64,000 nt of DNA from Ensifer adhaerens. Its GTDB lineage: Bacteria; Pseudomonadota; Alphaproteobacteria; Rhizobiales; Rhizobiaceae. Positions 50,243 to 59,324 of the stretch are shown in pieces; positions within the stretch are counted from its first letter, which is position 1; each line of letters starts with the position of its first letter. The notes under the pieces were generated by a model. The model was not told where the DNA came from. It was given only the letters and a program-made list of their open reading frames with translations, and made no database searches. A program made the position numbers and the translations under genes. Location: assembly GCF_000697965.2 (NCBI RefSeq), contig NZ_CP015880.1:1860001-1924000 (forward strand). Reading direction: 5' to 3'.

Positions 50243-51196
50243 TTACAGGCCCTCGCCCTGAAAGGCCTTGGCAAGCCTGGCAATGGCGTCGATGTTGCGC
50301 GGGCCTGGCGTCGCTTCGACATAATCGAGCACGACGAAGCGATCGTTCTTGACGGCATCGACATTCTTGAAGGCCGCATTGTTCTTCATGAAGGCGATCT
50401 TGTCCTCGGCCTTCACCTCGCCGTAGTTGACGATGACCACCACTTCCGGGTTGCGCTCGATCACCGGTTCCCAGGAGATTTCCACCCAGCTCTTTTCCAC
50501 GTCGTCCATGATGTTGGCGCCGCCGGCGGCCTCGATCATCGCCGTCGGAATGCCGAAGCGACCGGAAGTAAACGGCTTCTCCTCGCCGGAATCATAGACG
50601 AAGACCCGCGTCGGGTTAGCCTTGCCGGCGTTCGCCTTGGTGATCTCGGCAAGCTGGCGGCGATAGCCGTCAACCAGCGTCTCGGCGCGATCCTCGACGC
50701 CGAAGATGCGGCCGAGATTGAGAAGATCGACGAACATGTCGTTCATATCAGGCTTCTGCTTGGCCATCACGTGGATGCAGGATTCGGTCAGCTCGTAGAC
50801 GCCGATCTTGAAGGGCGCCAATGTCTCGGGCGTGACCTCGCCGCCGACCTTCATGCCGTAGTTCCAGCCGGCAAAGAGGAAATCGGCATCGGCGTTGAGC
50901 AGCACTTCCTTGGTCGGATATTTCTCCGAAAGCTCCGGCAGTTCCTTGACGCCTTCGCGCAGCTTCTCGTCCAGCGTCTTCCAGCCGGAAACGCCGGTAT
51001 AGCCGACCATGCGGTCCTGGAGCCTCAGCGCCAGCATCATCTCCACCAGGTTGACGTCGTTGGCGATCGCCCGCTTCGGCGCCGCGTCGAAGGTCACCTC
51101 GCGGTTGCAGCTCTTGACGGTGACCGGATAGGCGAGCGCCGGCGTGGCGGCGGCAAGCACGAAAAGAAGGGAAAATGGGGCAATATTGATCTTCAT
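50243..51196 (-). CDS. Periplasmic binding protein of the corrinoid-type ABC importer (BtuF-like)
   Basis: A 317-residue class III binding protein with a signal peptide (MKINIAPFSLLFVLAAATPA, cleaved near ALA). The fold is visible as RAIANDVNLVEMMLALRLQD, then KEVLLNADADFLFAGWNYG and VERNPEVVVIVNYGEV-like strands joined by the long helix. It is longer than E. coli BtuF (266), closer to siderophore-binding types, so the riboswitch is the better evidence for corrinoid. Its ATG overlaps the ATPase stop (ATGA). Confidence 0.88.
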   Translation of the reverse strand: MKINIAPFSLLFVLAAATPALAYPVTVKSCNREVTFDAAPKRAIANDVNLVEMMLALRLQDRMVGYTGVSGWKTLDEKLREGVKELPELSEKYPTKEVLLNADADFLFAGWNYGMKVGGEVTPETLAPFKIGVYELTESCIHVMAKQKPDMNDMFVDLLNLGRIFGVEDRAETLVDGYRRQLAEITKANAGKANPTRVFVYDSGEEKPFTSGRFGIPTAMIEAAGGANIMDDVEKSWVEISWEPVIERNPEVVVIVNYGEVKAEDKIAFMKNNAAFKNVDAVKNDRFVVLDYVEATPGPRNIDAIARLAKAFQGEGL

Positions 51197-51996
51197 GAAA
51201 TCGATCCCTGTCGAGGAAGTGAAAAGGAAAAGCGGGCGCCGCCGGCAGCGGCATTGTGAACGGTGGCGGTGACGCCGAAGGCGGCCGAAAGCTCGCTGGG
51301 GCTGAGCACCTCTTCGGGCGGGCCGAAGGCCGTCAGCCGCCCGGCGGTCAAGATCGCGACATCTGTCGCAAACTCGGCGGCGAGGTTGATGTCGTGCAGC
51401 GTCGAGACGATTGTCAGTTTCAGCGTTTGCAAGAGCTCGAGGATTTCGAGCTGGTGGCGGATGTCGAGATGGTTCGTCGGCTCGTCGAGGATGATGATGC
51501 GCGGTTCCTGTGCCAGCGCGCGGGCGATCAGCACCCGCTGCTTCTCACCGCCCGAAAGCGTCGAGAACTGGCGACCGGCAAGATGGGCGAGATCGAGATG
51601 CGCGAGCGCGTGCTGCACCCGCTCGCGGTCGAAATCGTTCCAGCCGCTCAAGCCCTCCCGCCGCGGAATGCGTCCCATCATCACGACGTCGCGCACGCTG
51701 AAGGGAAAATCGCCGGGCATCTCCTGCAAGACGACGGCGATTGTCCTTGCCGCCTCGCGGGCCGAGATCGACCAGAGATCGACGCCATCGACCGAAACAC
51801 GGCCGGCATTCGGCTGCACCGCCCGGTAGAGGCAGCGCAGAAGCGAGGTCTTGCCGGCGCCATTCGGCCCGAGGATCGCAAGCCGGCTGCCGGCCGCGAT
51901 CGCAAAGCCGATGTCGTTGACCAGCGTCAGGCCCGAACGCGGCCCCCAGCGAAGGCCCTCGACCGTGAGGGCTGCACCCGTTGCGTTGCAGCTCAT
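51193..51996 (-). CDS. ABC transporter ATPase of the corrinoid-type importer (BtuD-like)
   Basis: A 267-residue ABC ATPase: Walker A GPNGAGKTSLL, Q-loop VLQEMPGDFPF, signature LSGGEKQRVLIARAL, Walker B RIIILDEPTNHLD and H-loop STLHDINLA. It is the FecE/BtuD type. It follows the DUF1636 gene by 22 bp and overlaps the binding-protein gene by 4 bp, all on one transcript behind a cobalamin riboswitch. Confidence 0.92.
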   Translation of the reverse strand: MSCNATGAALTVEGLRWGPRSGLTLVNDIGFAIAAGSRLAILGPNGAGKTSLLRCLYRAVQPNAGRVSVDGVDLWSISAREAARTIAVVLQEMPGDFPFSVRDVVMMGRIPRREGLSGWNDFDRERVQHALAHLDLAHLAGRQFSTLSGGEKQRVLIARALAQEPRIIILDEPTNHLDIRHQLEILELLQTLKLTIVSTLHDINLAAEFATDVAILTAGRLTAFGPPEEVLSPSELSAAFGVTATVHNAAAGGARFSFSLPRQGSIS

Positions 51997-52018
51997 GGGT
52001 TCGTTCCTCTGCGCGACC

Positions 52019-52432
52019 TCATTGGAAGTGCCCGCCGAGATCTTCGGAGACGAGCATCGCCGCGGGAATGCGGGCAAGCGTCTTGCCTTTCAGCCCGCGC
52101 GGCCGTTCCGCCGCCCGCGTCATGCCATCGCCACGCTCGGCATAGGTTGTGGCAAAGCGCACGAGATCGTCGATGTCCTCTTCCGGCGAGACGTCGCCGA
52201 AGAGATAGGTCGCCTTCCCCGTCGCCTGGAAGGCGATGGTGCAGGGCCGCGTGCAGGCCGCCATGCAGACCGTTCCGGCGATCGAGAAATCGCGATCGAG
52301 CGGTGCGCCGAGCGCTGCGATGCTCAGGTTGAGCCGCTTGATCAGCTCGGCACCGGGCACGCATGGGCCGCCGGTGAAGCGGCAATCGGTGCAGACCGTT
52401 ATCTTGTGCTGTCGGAAATTCGGCTCAGCCAT
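52019..52432 (-). CDS. DUF1636 Cys-rich metal-binding protein
   Basis: The 137-residue protein carries CTDCRFTGGPCVPG near residue 14-27 and CMAACTRPCTIAF at about 56-68, a set of cysteines of the thioredoxin-like ferredoxin (2Fe-2S) kind, although spacing is particular to DUF1636. This family is widely found under cobalamin riboswitches next to B12 transport or synthesis genes, including chelatase loci, but I know of no proven role. It is the first gene after the riboswitch here. It could reduce, sense or hold cobalt or corrinoid. Confidence 0.88.
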   Translation of the reverse strand: MAEPNFRQHKITVCTDCRFTGGPCVPGAELIKRLNLSIAALGAPLDRDFSIAGTVCMAACTRPCTIAFQATGKATYLFGDVSPEEDIDDLVRFATTYAERGDGMTRAAERPRGLKGKTLARIPAAMLVSEDLGGHFQ

Positions 52433-52544
52433 TCCTGCCCTCCGCCGGACTGACGGCAAGAGATGGCGAAACGGCAAGAGGACGGAAAACCGTCGTATGA
52501 AAGCCAGTTCTTTTCCATCGGAACACCCCGTCCGTTGTGGTTGA

Positions 52545-52735
52545 TCGGTTCGATGGCAGGTCTCCTGGCTCGCGGGTCGTGGCGCATCCACGTCTTCCCG
52601 GTCTTCGACCAGTGACATGGTGTGAATGCGCTTTCCGCTCACAGTTGCGGGGGCAGCCACGGTCTCGGCCCCATCAGGGTCGTCCGTTCCGTGTTCCCTT
52701 TTCAGCCGCTTCCGCATTGTCGCGGACGCAGCACC
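52545..52735 (-). promoter_or_regulatory. Cobalamin riboswitch
   Basis: Read on the minus strand, the leader shows the invariant parts of the adenosylcobalamin riboswitch. In order these are GGGAACACGG, CCCCCGCAACTGTGAGCGG (52635-52653), GTCACTGG, CCGGGAAGACG and the B12 box GCCAGGAGACCTGCC (52555-52569). The B12 box ends about 120 bases before the DUF1636 ATG, leaving room for a pairing that blocks the ribosome site. High cobalamin would shut off the DUF1636-btuDFC-like operon. Confidence 0.96.
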
Positions 52736-52830
52736 ATCAACGCCTTCCTCGCATGAATCGGCGGATGAGACAACCGCACGACACAGGCGGGAGGGATCTA
52801 TCAACATGCGGCGTTTCGTCATGCGAGATT

Positions 52831-52845
52831 TGTTATAAAATAACA
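52831..52845. promoter_or_regulatory. Perfect AT-rich inverted repeat upstream of the riboswitch
   Basis: TGTTAT-AAA-ATAACA is a perfect 15-bp palindrome with a 3-base centre, about 95 bp upstream of the riboswitch and about 85 bp from the stop of the RidA gene. It may be an operator at the riboswitch operon's promoter. The remaining intergenic sequence shows nothing else. Confidence 0.35.
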
Positions 52846-52930
52846 TTACGTAGCGCAAGTCGAAAATTGGGCGCCGGACACAATCCGACGCCCGCGATAG
52901 CGACCACGCTAAAAGACGTGCCGTGCTACC

Positions 52931-53407
52931 TCAGAACTCCGGCGGCAAGAGTTCGGCCGTCAGCGTCACCGCGACAGAGGCGTTGCCCGGCAGGTTGCGC
53001 ACGCCGCAGACGGAGCGAACATGGCCAGCCCTTTCGCCAAAGGCGGCCGCCAGAAGCTCGGAAGCACCGTCGAGTACCTTCGGGTGCTCCAGGAAATCCT
53101 CAGTGCAGGCGACATGTCCCTCCAGCCGGACGATCTGGCGAATACGCTCGAAACGGCCGAGATGCTCATGGATCTGCGCCAGCGCGTTGAGCACTGCCAA
53201 CTCTGCGGCCTTGCGCCCCTCGTCGATGGTCACATCGCGCCCGAGCAGCCCCGTATGCACGAAGCGCCCGTCCAGCAATGGCCCCTGCATCGAAACATGA
53301 AGCATCTCACCCGCCTCGATCACCGCGCGATAGGCGCCGAGCGGCCTCGGCGGCGTCGGGAGCTGAACGCCAAGTGCGCCGAGCCTTCGGATAACCTCGT
53401 CCATCAT
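52931..53407 (-). CDS. RidA family protein
   Basis: A 158-residue RidA/YjgF-like protein. Family marks are RAVIEAGEMLHVSMQGPL, TIDEGRKAAELAVLNALAQI and SVCGVRNLPGNASVAVTLTA. Strict RidA deaminates reactive enamines from PLP enzymes and has a conserved Arg near the end. Here the C-terminal GxRNLPGNASV segment keeps an Arg in the right region. This branch (longer N-terminus) has unknown specificity. It is divergent from the aspartate decarboxylase operon, whose PLP enzyme could be a source of enamines. Confidence 0.85.
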   Translation of the reverse strand: MMDEVIRRLGALGVQLPTPPRPLGAYRAVIEAGEMLHVSMQGPLLDGRFVHTGLLGRDVTIDEGRKAAELAVLNALAQIHEHLGRFERIRQIVRLEGHVACTEDFLEHPKVLDGASELLAAAFGERAGHVRSVCGVRNLPGNASVAVTLTAELLPPEF

Positions 53408-53583
53408 TGCTTCCCCTCCTCGTCACCTTACGAACCGGCCGCCTTGCGGAGACGACACCGCTTTTTTCTCAAGCCCACGAAATTCTGCCGCCCCTATCGC
53501 AAGCAGCAAGACGCGCCGTTCCGTGCCCAGCAACTTTTCCAAGCATAACCAAGAGAAAACGCCTCATGCCTCACGTTGGGAGA

Positions 53584-53739
53584 TAACGTTACGAATTACA
53601 ACACCAGAGTTGAAGTGCCATCGCGATCCGGGCCAGTGCCGCGGTCTTGCGATCGAATGCGACCGACACATCGCGGCGGCCTCGATCCCCAACCCCAAGT
53701 AAAAACGCTGAAATGTAACATACGTTACGCTCACGTAAC
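53584..53739. promoter_or_regulatory. Cluster of GTAAC/GTTAC half-sites before the aspartate operon
   Basis: Within the 480-bp RidA/AspT intergenic region, GTAAC (53715-53719), GTTAC (53724-53728) and GTAAC (53735-53739) are spaced about 9 and 11 bases apart. The palindrome TAACGTTA lies at 53584-53591. The alternating orientation gives nested inverted repeats on one helix face, as for a dimeric repressor or activator. They end 150 bp before the antiporter start. No other gene seen in this gap. Confidence 0.4.
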
Positions 53740-53888
53740 CCTATGCCCGTTGAGAATTTCGACAACCGAAGCGACAATTGCCGGGATTAAGATTGGGCAT
53801 CGACAAGCCTCGGAAACAAGCTCAACTTAGCCGCGCAGATCCCGAAATGAAGTGACGGCAACTCAACTTTCAGAAGGGAATAGCATCA

Positions 53889-55577
53889 GTGAATCCCATT
53901 GATTTCTTCGTCGACACGCTTCGGACCTATCCGCCTGTCGCCGTCTTCCTCGCCCTCGGCATCGGCTTCCTCATCGGTCCGATCAAGGTCGCGGGGTTCA
54001 ACCTTGGAAATGTCACCGCCACGCTGCTTGCGGGCGTTCTCATCGGACAGCTGGGTATCCAGGTTTCCGGCGACCTGAAATCCACCCTGTTTTTGATTTT
54101 CCTCTTCGCCGTCGGCTACGGCGTCGGGCCGCAATTCGTGCGGGGCTTGAGCACCGATGGACCGAAACAGATCGCCTTTGCGCTCTCCGTGCTGGTGCTG
54201 TGCCTCGTCGTTCCCTATCTCTGCGCGCTGATTGCCGGGCTGCCGCTCGGCTATGGCGCCGGCATGTATGCCGGCTCGCAGACGATCTCGGCTGCAATCG
54301 GGGTTGCGACCGACCAGATCAATTCGCTCGGGCTGACGCCGGAGCAGGCCAAGACCTTTGCCGACCAGATCCCGATCGCCTATGCGGTGACCTATATCTG
54401 GGGCACGATCGGCTCGGCGATCATCCTCGCCCAGCTCGGTCCCAAGCTTCTTGGCATCGACCTTCCGGCGGCCTGCCGCGAATACGAGGCCAAGCTCGGC
54501 GGTGGCAGCGAAAGCAGCGAGCCCGGCATTACCCGCGCCTATCACGACTTCGGCCTCCGGGCCTATCGCGTCGACGCGGCAAGCGGGCTCACCGGAAAAC
54601 CGGTCAAGGACATCCTTCCCGGGATCCGCGTCTTCGTCGAGCGCCTGCGGCGCGGCGACCAGATCATCGAGGCCGATGGCAACACCGTGCTGCAGCCGGG
54701 CGACGTCGTCGCCTTTTCGGGCCGGCGTTCGCTGCTCGTCGAAAACCTCGACAACAAGCTGCTCGAGGTCGAGGACAAGGAGCTGCTCAACGCGGAAGCC
54801 GAAGTCCTCGATGTCTACGTGACCAGCAAGGCGCTCGCCGGCAAGACGCTGGCGGAAGTCAGCACCATGGATTGGGCGCGCGGCGTCTATGCTCGCAAGA
54901 TCATCCGCTCGCTGGTTGAGATCCCGGTGCTGCCCGGGACGACGGTCGAGCGCGGCGACATCGTCACCATCGGTGGCGCGAAACGCCATGTCGAAGCGGC
55001 GATCAAGGCGCTCGGCTTTGCCGACCGGCCTGTCGAGACGACCGACATCGCCTTTCTCGGCTGGGGGCTTTTCATCGGCGCGATGATCGGTGCGCTGACG
55101 ATCACGATCGGCGGCATCCCGATCGGCCTTTCGACCTCCGGCGGCGCGCTTCTGGCGGGCCTCGTGCTCGGCTGGCTGCGCACCACCTACCCCGCCTTCG
55201 GCCGCATCCCGTCACCGGCGCTGTGGCTGATGAACACGCTCGGCCTCAACATCTTCATCGCCGTCGTCGGGATCGGCGCCGGCCCGGGCTTTGTCGCAGG
55301 CCTGCAGGAGGTCGGCATTTCGCTGTTCATCTGGGGCGTGGTCGCCACATCGATCCCGATGATCGCCTCGGTGCTCCTCGGCCACTATGTCTTCAAGTTC
55401 CACCCGGCGATCCTGTTTGGCGCCTGCGCCGGTGTGCGAACGACGACGGCAGCGCTCGGCATGATCCAGGAGGCGGCCAAGAGCAAGGTGCCGGCGCTCG
55501 GCTACGGCATGCCCTACGCCATCGGAAACACGCTGCTGACCATCTTCGGCCTCGTCATCGTCATCATGCTCGCCTGA
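53889..55577 (+). CDS. AspT-type aspartate:alanine antiporter, copy 1
   Basis: A 562-residue protein with a GTG start at 53889 behind AAGGGAA. Two groups of five hydrophobic helices flank a large cytoplasmic domain (about 185-385) with two RCK_C/TrkA_C-like modules (GDVVAFSGRR, GDIVTIGGAKRHVEAA). This is the aspartate-alanine exchanger family (TC 2.A.81). Exchange of aspartate(-) in for alanine out, coupled to decarboxylation, makes a proton motive force. It leads a three-gene run with the decarboxylase and a second antiporter. Confidence 0.92.
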   Translation: MNPIDFFVDTLRTYPPVAVFLALGIGFLIGPIKVAGFNLGNVTATLLAGVLIGQLGIQVSGDLKSTLFLIFLFAVGYGVGPQFVRGLSTDGPKQIAFALSVLVLCLVVPYLCALIAGLPLGYGAGMYAGSQTISAAIGVATDQINSLGLTPEQAKTFADQIPIAYAVTYIWGTIGSAIILAQLGPKLLGIDLPAACREYEAKLGGGSESSEPGITRAYHDFGLRAYRVDAASGLTGKPVKDILPGIRVFVERLRRGDQIIEADGNTVLQPGDVVAFSGRRSLLVENLDNKLLEVEDKELLNAEAEVLDVYVTSKALAGKTLAEVSTMDWARGVYARKIIRSLVEIPVLPGTTVERGDIVTIGGAKRHVEAAIKALGFADRPVETTDIAFLGWGLFIGAMIGALTITIGGIPIGLSTSGGALLAGLVLGWLRTTYPAFGRIPSPALWLMNTLGLNIFIAVVGIGAGPGFVAGLQEVGISLFIWGVVATSIPMIASVLLGHYVFKFHPAILFGACAGVRTTTAALGMIQEAAKSKVPALGYGMPYAIGNTLLTIFGLVIVIMLA

Positions 55578-55635
55578 GGCGAACGGGCGAAGCCGACCAT
55601 CGTTCAAAATGCATAGATCACAGGGAGTGTGGACC

Positions 55636-57288
55636 ATGTTGGACAGAAATTTCTACGACAGCCTTTCCGATCTCAGCCCGTTCGAAATCAAGGACGAACT
55701 GATCAAGCTCGCCAAGTCGAGCTCACAGAAATCCGCCAAGGCTTTCCTCAATGCCGGCCGCGGCAACCCGAACTGGACGGCGACACGCGCTCGCGAAGCC
55801 TTCTTCCTGCTCGGCCAGTTTGCGCTGACGGAAGCCAAGCGCGCCTATTACGACCCGAAGGCCGGTGTGGCCGGCATGCCGCCGAAGGACGGCGCCCACG
55901 CGCGGTTCGAAAAGTGGACGAAGAAGCTGCTGCAAAACACGGCCGACTGGGACGAAGAGGATGAAGGCATCCCGCCGGCAAAGACGCTTTCCGACGCCGT
56001 CAACTACGCCATCACCACCTTCCGCTTCGATGCGGACGCCTTCGTGCACGAGCTCACGGACTCGATCATCGGCGACAACTATCCGGTTCCCGATCGGGCG
56101 CTGCACCACAACGAGATCATCACCCACGAATACCTGATGTGGGCGATGTGCGCCGGCCACCGACCGAAGGCAAAGTTCGACCTTTACCCGGTCGAAGGCG
56201 GCACCGCCGCCATGTGCTACATCTTCAAGGCACTGAAGAACGCCCGCCTGCTTAACGCCGGCGACACGATCGCGCTCGGAACGCCGATCTTCACGCCCTA
56301 TCTCGAAATGCCGGAGCTGGAGGACTACGATCTCAAGACCATCAACGTCAGCGCCGAGCAGGAGGACCGGTTCCAGTTCACCGACGAAGACATCAAGGCG
56401 CTGGAGAACCCCAAGGTGAAGGCGTTGTTCCTGGTCAACCCTGGCAACCCGTCCGCAGTGGCGATGGATCCGGATTCGATCAAGCGCCTTGTCGACCTCG
56501 TCAACAAGAAGCGCCCCGACCTGATCGTGCTGACGGACGACGTCTACGGCACCTTCGTTCCGGGCTTCCAGTCGCTGCTTGGGCATCTGCCGCGCAACAC
56601 GATCGGCGTCTACTCCTATTCGAAGTACTTCGGCTGCACCGGCTGGCGCCTCGGCGTCATTGCCGTCGCCGAGGACAACATCTTCGACGAGAAGATCAAG
56701 GCCCATGGCGAACCGATCCAGAAGCTCCTCGAAAAACGCTACAAGGCGATGACGCCGAAGCCGCGCGAGGTGAAGTTCATCGACCGCATCGTCGCCGACA
56801 GCCGCGACGTGGCGCTGAACCACACCGCCGGCCTGTCGCTGCCCCAGCAGGTGATGATGACGCTCTTCGGCCTGGTCGAGCTGATGGACGTCGAGAAGGC
56901 TTACCAGAAGGCCTGCATCGCCATCTGCACCAAGCGCTTCTGGAACCTGATCGAGGGCATGGGGGTCGAGTCCAATCCGGGCATCTATTTCGACCACTAT
57001 TACGGCATCATCGACTTCGAGTTCTGGCTGCGCAAATATGTCGGCGAGGATGTCGTCACCTGGGTGAAGGACAACATCCACCCGCTCGACATTCCCTTCC
57101 GGCTTGCCGAGGACCACGGCATCGTGCTGCTCAACGGCTCGGGTTTCGATGCGCCGAGCTGGTCGGCACGCGTCTCCTTCGCCAACCTCAATGACGAAGC
57201 CTATTCGCAGATCGGCCGCGCCGTGCGCTCGGTGGCGCGCGGTTACGTCCAGACCTACCAGGCCGCCAAAGGCCTGAAGATCAGCTAG
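55636..57288 (+). CDS. asd: Aspartate 4-decarboxylase (bifunctional aspartate transaminase)
   Basis: The 550-residue PLP enzyme has the fold type I layout. PLP Lys330 is in VYSYSKYFGCTGWRLG, LVNPGNPSAVAM holds the Asn contact and VLTDDVYG the Asp, and Arg near the end binds the alpha-carboxylate. A long N-terminal region with NWTATRAREAFFLLG is particular to L-aspartate beta-decarboxylase. It converts aspartate to alanine plus CO2 using one proton. With antiporters on both sides it forms the known aspartate-alanine energy cycle. GGGAGTG lies before the ATG at 55636. Confidence 0.93.
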   Translation: MLDRNFYDSLSDLSPFEIKDELIKLAKSSSQKSAKAFLNAGRGNPNWTATRAREAFFLLGQFALTEAKRAYYDPKAGVAGMPPKDGAHARFEKWTKKLLQNTADWDEEDEGIPPAKTLSDAVNYAITTFRFDADAFVHELTDSIIGDNYPVPDRALHHNEIITHEYLMWAMCAGHRPKAKFDLYPVEGGTAAMCYIFKALKNARLLNAGDTIALGTPIFTPYLEMPELEDYDLKTINVSAEQEDRFQFTDEDIKALENPKVKALFLVNPGNPSAVAMDPDSIKRLVDLVNKKRPDLIVLTDDVYGTFVPGFQSLLGHLPRNTIGVYSYSKYFGCTGWRLGVIAVAEDNIFDEKIKAHGEPIQKLLEKRYKAMTPKPREVKFIDRIVADSRDVALNHTAGLSLPQQVMMTLFGLVELMDVEKAYQKACIAICTKRFWNLIEGMGVESNPGIYFDHYYGIIDFEFWLRKYVGEDVVTWVKDNIHPLDIPFRLAEDHGIVLLNGSGFDAPSWSARVSFANLNDEAYSQIGRAVRSVARGYVQTYQAAKGLKIS

Positions 57289-57294
57289 CCGATC

Positions 57295-57322
57295 GGGCGG
57301 CCGGCAGCCATGCCGGCCGCCC
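57295..57322 (+). terminator. Strong hairpin between the decarboxylase and second antiporter
   Basis: GGGCGGCCGGCA pairs perfectly with TGCCGGCCGCCC over a 4-base loop, only 6 bases after the decarboxylase stop. A short TT follows, so it may cause partial termination or stabilise the upstream mRNA and lower expression of the second antiporter. Confidence 0.65.
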
Positions 57323-57467
57323 TTCCCCAACGCCTGGCCAGTGTTTCCCTCGGCCGACAAGCATCCCCGCATCTCCGGCTGGCGACTTTCTTTCCGCCGG
57401 CTCAGCGACCAGCGCATCATCCAGCTGAAGCGGCTTTCTTCGGCTTGGCACCGGGAGGAACCGCCGC

Positions 57468-59147
57468 GTGATCGACCACCTGTTCAGCATCCTGCGGGCG
57501 CATCCGGAGCTTGCCCTGTTCCTCGCGCTCGGCATCGGCTACGCGGTCGGCAAGATCACCATCTTCGGCGTCACCATCGGCGCCGTCACCGGCTGCCTGC
57601 TGGCGGGCGTGCTGATCGGCCAGACCGGTGCTGTGCTCTCCAACGACGTCAAGCAGGCGTTCTTCCTGCTCTTCCTCTTTGCTATCGGCTACCGCACCGG
57701 CCCGCAATTCTTCCAGAGCCTCAACGCCGACGCGCTGCCGCAGATCGCCGTCACCGTCACGCTCTGCGTCGTCGCGCTTGCCGTTGCGATCGTGCTCTCG
57801 ATGCTCTTCGGCTTCGATCTTGGAACGGCAGCCGGGGTGCTCGCCGGCGGCGCGACGGAATCGGCGACCGTCGGCGTGGCGATCGACACCTTCCGCAAGA
57901 CGGCACCGACGCCGGAAGCGGCGAGCCAGTTCGAATCCGCCGTGGCGACCGGCTTTGCCGTCGCCTATCTCGTCGGTGTCGTGACCGCCATCCTCGTCCA
58001 GTCGCAACTGGCGCCGCGGATGTTTGGCCGCAGCCTCAAGGAGGCCTGCGCCGAGCTAGAAGCCGAACTGAAGATCGCGCCGCAGACGAGCGGCGACACC
58101 GCACGGCGCGAAATCGAGGCGCGCGCCTTCGTCATCGCCGACGCCCTCGTGGGGCTGACGGTCGCGGAAGCCGAAGCGCGCGTTCCCGAAAACCAGAAGG
58201 CCTATATCGAGCAGATCCGCCGGGGCGAGGAGATCATCACCCCAACGCCCAAGGAGCGCCTGCAGGCTGGAGACATCATCGCCGTTGCCGGTCTTCGCGG
58301 CTTCCTCGTCGAATATTCCAGTCGGATCGGCACCGAGATCGACGACCGCACGCTGCTCGATATCCCGGTTGAAGTGCTCGATATCGTGGTGACGAACAAG
58401 GAGGTTGCGGGAAAACGCCTGTGGCAGCTGAGGCAGCAGCCGGAAGCGCGCTCGGTGTTCCTGCGCGGCATCCTGCGCGCCGGCCAGCCGATCCCGATCT
58501 TTCCTGGCCTCACCGTCCGCCGTGGCGACGTGATGTCGATTGCCGGCGCCAGACGCCATGTCGAGGAGGTGGCGAAGCTGCTCGGCTATGCCGACCGTGA
58601 GACCACCGCAACCGACATGGTCTTTGTCGGCGTCTTCATCTTCCTCGGCGGCCTCATCGGCATCCCTGCCCTGAAACTCGGCGCGCTCGAAATCGGCCTC
58701 GGCGTCGCCGTCGGCGTGCTGATCGCTGGCCTTTGCGCCGGCTGGCTGCGCTCGGTCCGGCGCACCTTCGGTTTCGTGCCGGAGGCAACCCTCTGGTTCT
58801 TCGACAGCGTCGGGCTGTGCGCCTTCATCGCCTGCGTCGGAATCTCGGCCGGCCCGAGCTTTGTCGCCGGCCTCGTCCAGTCCGGCCCGGCGCTGGTCAT
58901 CGCCAGTCTGCTGATCTGCCTGATCTCGCATCTGGCCGCACTTGCGCTCGGCCGCTGGGTCTTCGGCATGAACGAAGGCGTGCTCGCCGGCACCTGCTGT
59001 GGGGCAGGAACCTCAGCCCCGGCGCTTGCCGCCGTGCAGGAGGCGGCCGGAAGCAAGGTCCCGACACTCGGCTACGGTCTCGGCTACGCGATCGGCAACG
59101 TGCTGCTGGCGCTCTGGGGCGCCGTGCTCGTCACCGTTCTGGCGTAG
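57468..59147 (+). CDS. AspT-type aspartate:alanine antiporter, copy 2
   Basis: A 559-residue paralogue of copy 1 with the same layout: five helices, a central TrkA_C-type region (GDIIAVAGLRGFLVEYSSRI, GDVMSIAGARRHVEEVAKLL) and five more helices. It starts with a GTG behind GGGAGGAACC. Paired AspT paralogues are known in Comamonas, and here they bracket the decarboxylase. They might form a heteromer or serve different amino-acid pairs. Sequence identity looks moderate, so the duplication is not recent. Confidence 0.9.
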   Translation: MIDHLFSILRAHPELALFLALGIGYAVGKITIFGVTIGAVTGCLLAGVLIGQTGAVLSNDVKQAFFLLFLFAIGYRTGPQFFQSLNADALPQIAVTVTLCVVALAVAIVLSMLFGFDLGTAAGVLAGGATESATVGVAIDTFRKTAPTPEAASQFESAVATGFAVAYLVGVVTAILVQSQLAPRMFGRSLKEACAELEAELKIAPQTSGDTARREIEARAFVIADALVGLTVAEAEARVPENQKAYIEQIRRGEEIITPTPKERLQAGDIIAVAGLRGFLVEYSSRIGTEIDDRTLLDIPVEVLDIVVTNKEVAGKRLWQLRQQPEARSVFLRGILRAGQPIPIFPGLTVRRGDVMSIAGARRHVEEVAKLLGYADRETTATDMVFVGVFIFLGGLIGIPALKLGALEIGLGVAVGVLIAGLCAGWLRSVRRTFGFVPEATLWFFDSVGLCAFIACVGISAGPSFVAGLVQSGPALVIASLLICLISHLAALALGRWVFGMNEGVLAGTCCGAGTSAPALAAVQEAAGSKVPTLGYGLGYAIGNVLLALWGAVLVTVLA

Positions 59148-59324
59148 CGCAGCGAGGCTCCGCTCGGTGTCGAACTGCGAGAAGGTGCGGTTGCGAGGGG
59201 GCCAGCCGACCGGACAACCCCGCCGCGGCGCGCCCTCTCGTTACGACACAAGAACGCGCGGCCCACAGCGGCAGCGCCCGCAAATTGTTTCGAACGCGCC
59301 CGTCCGACTGACGACCTCCAGGGG

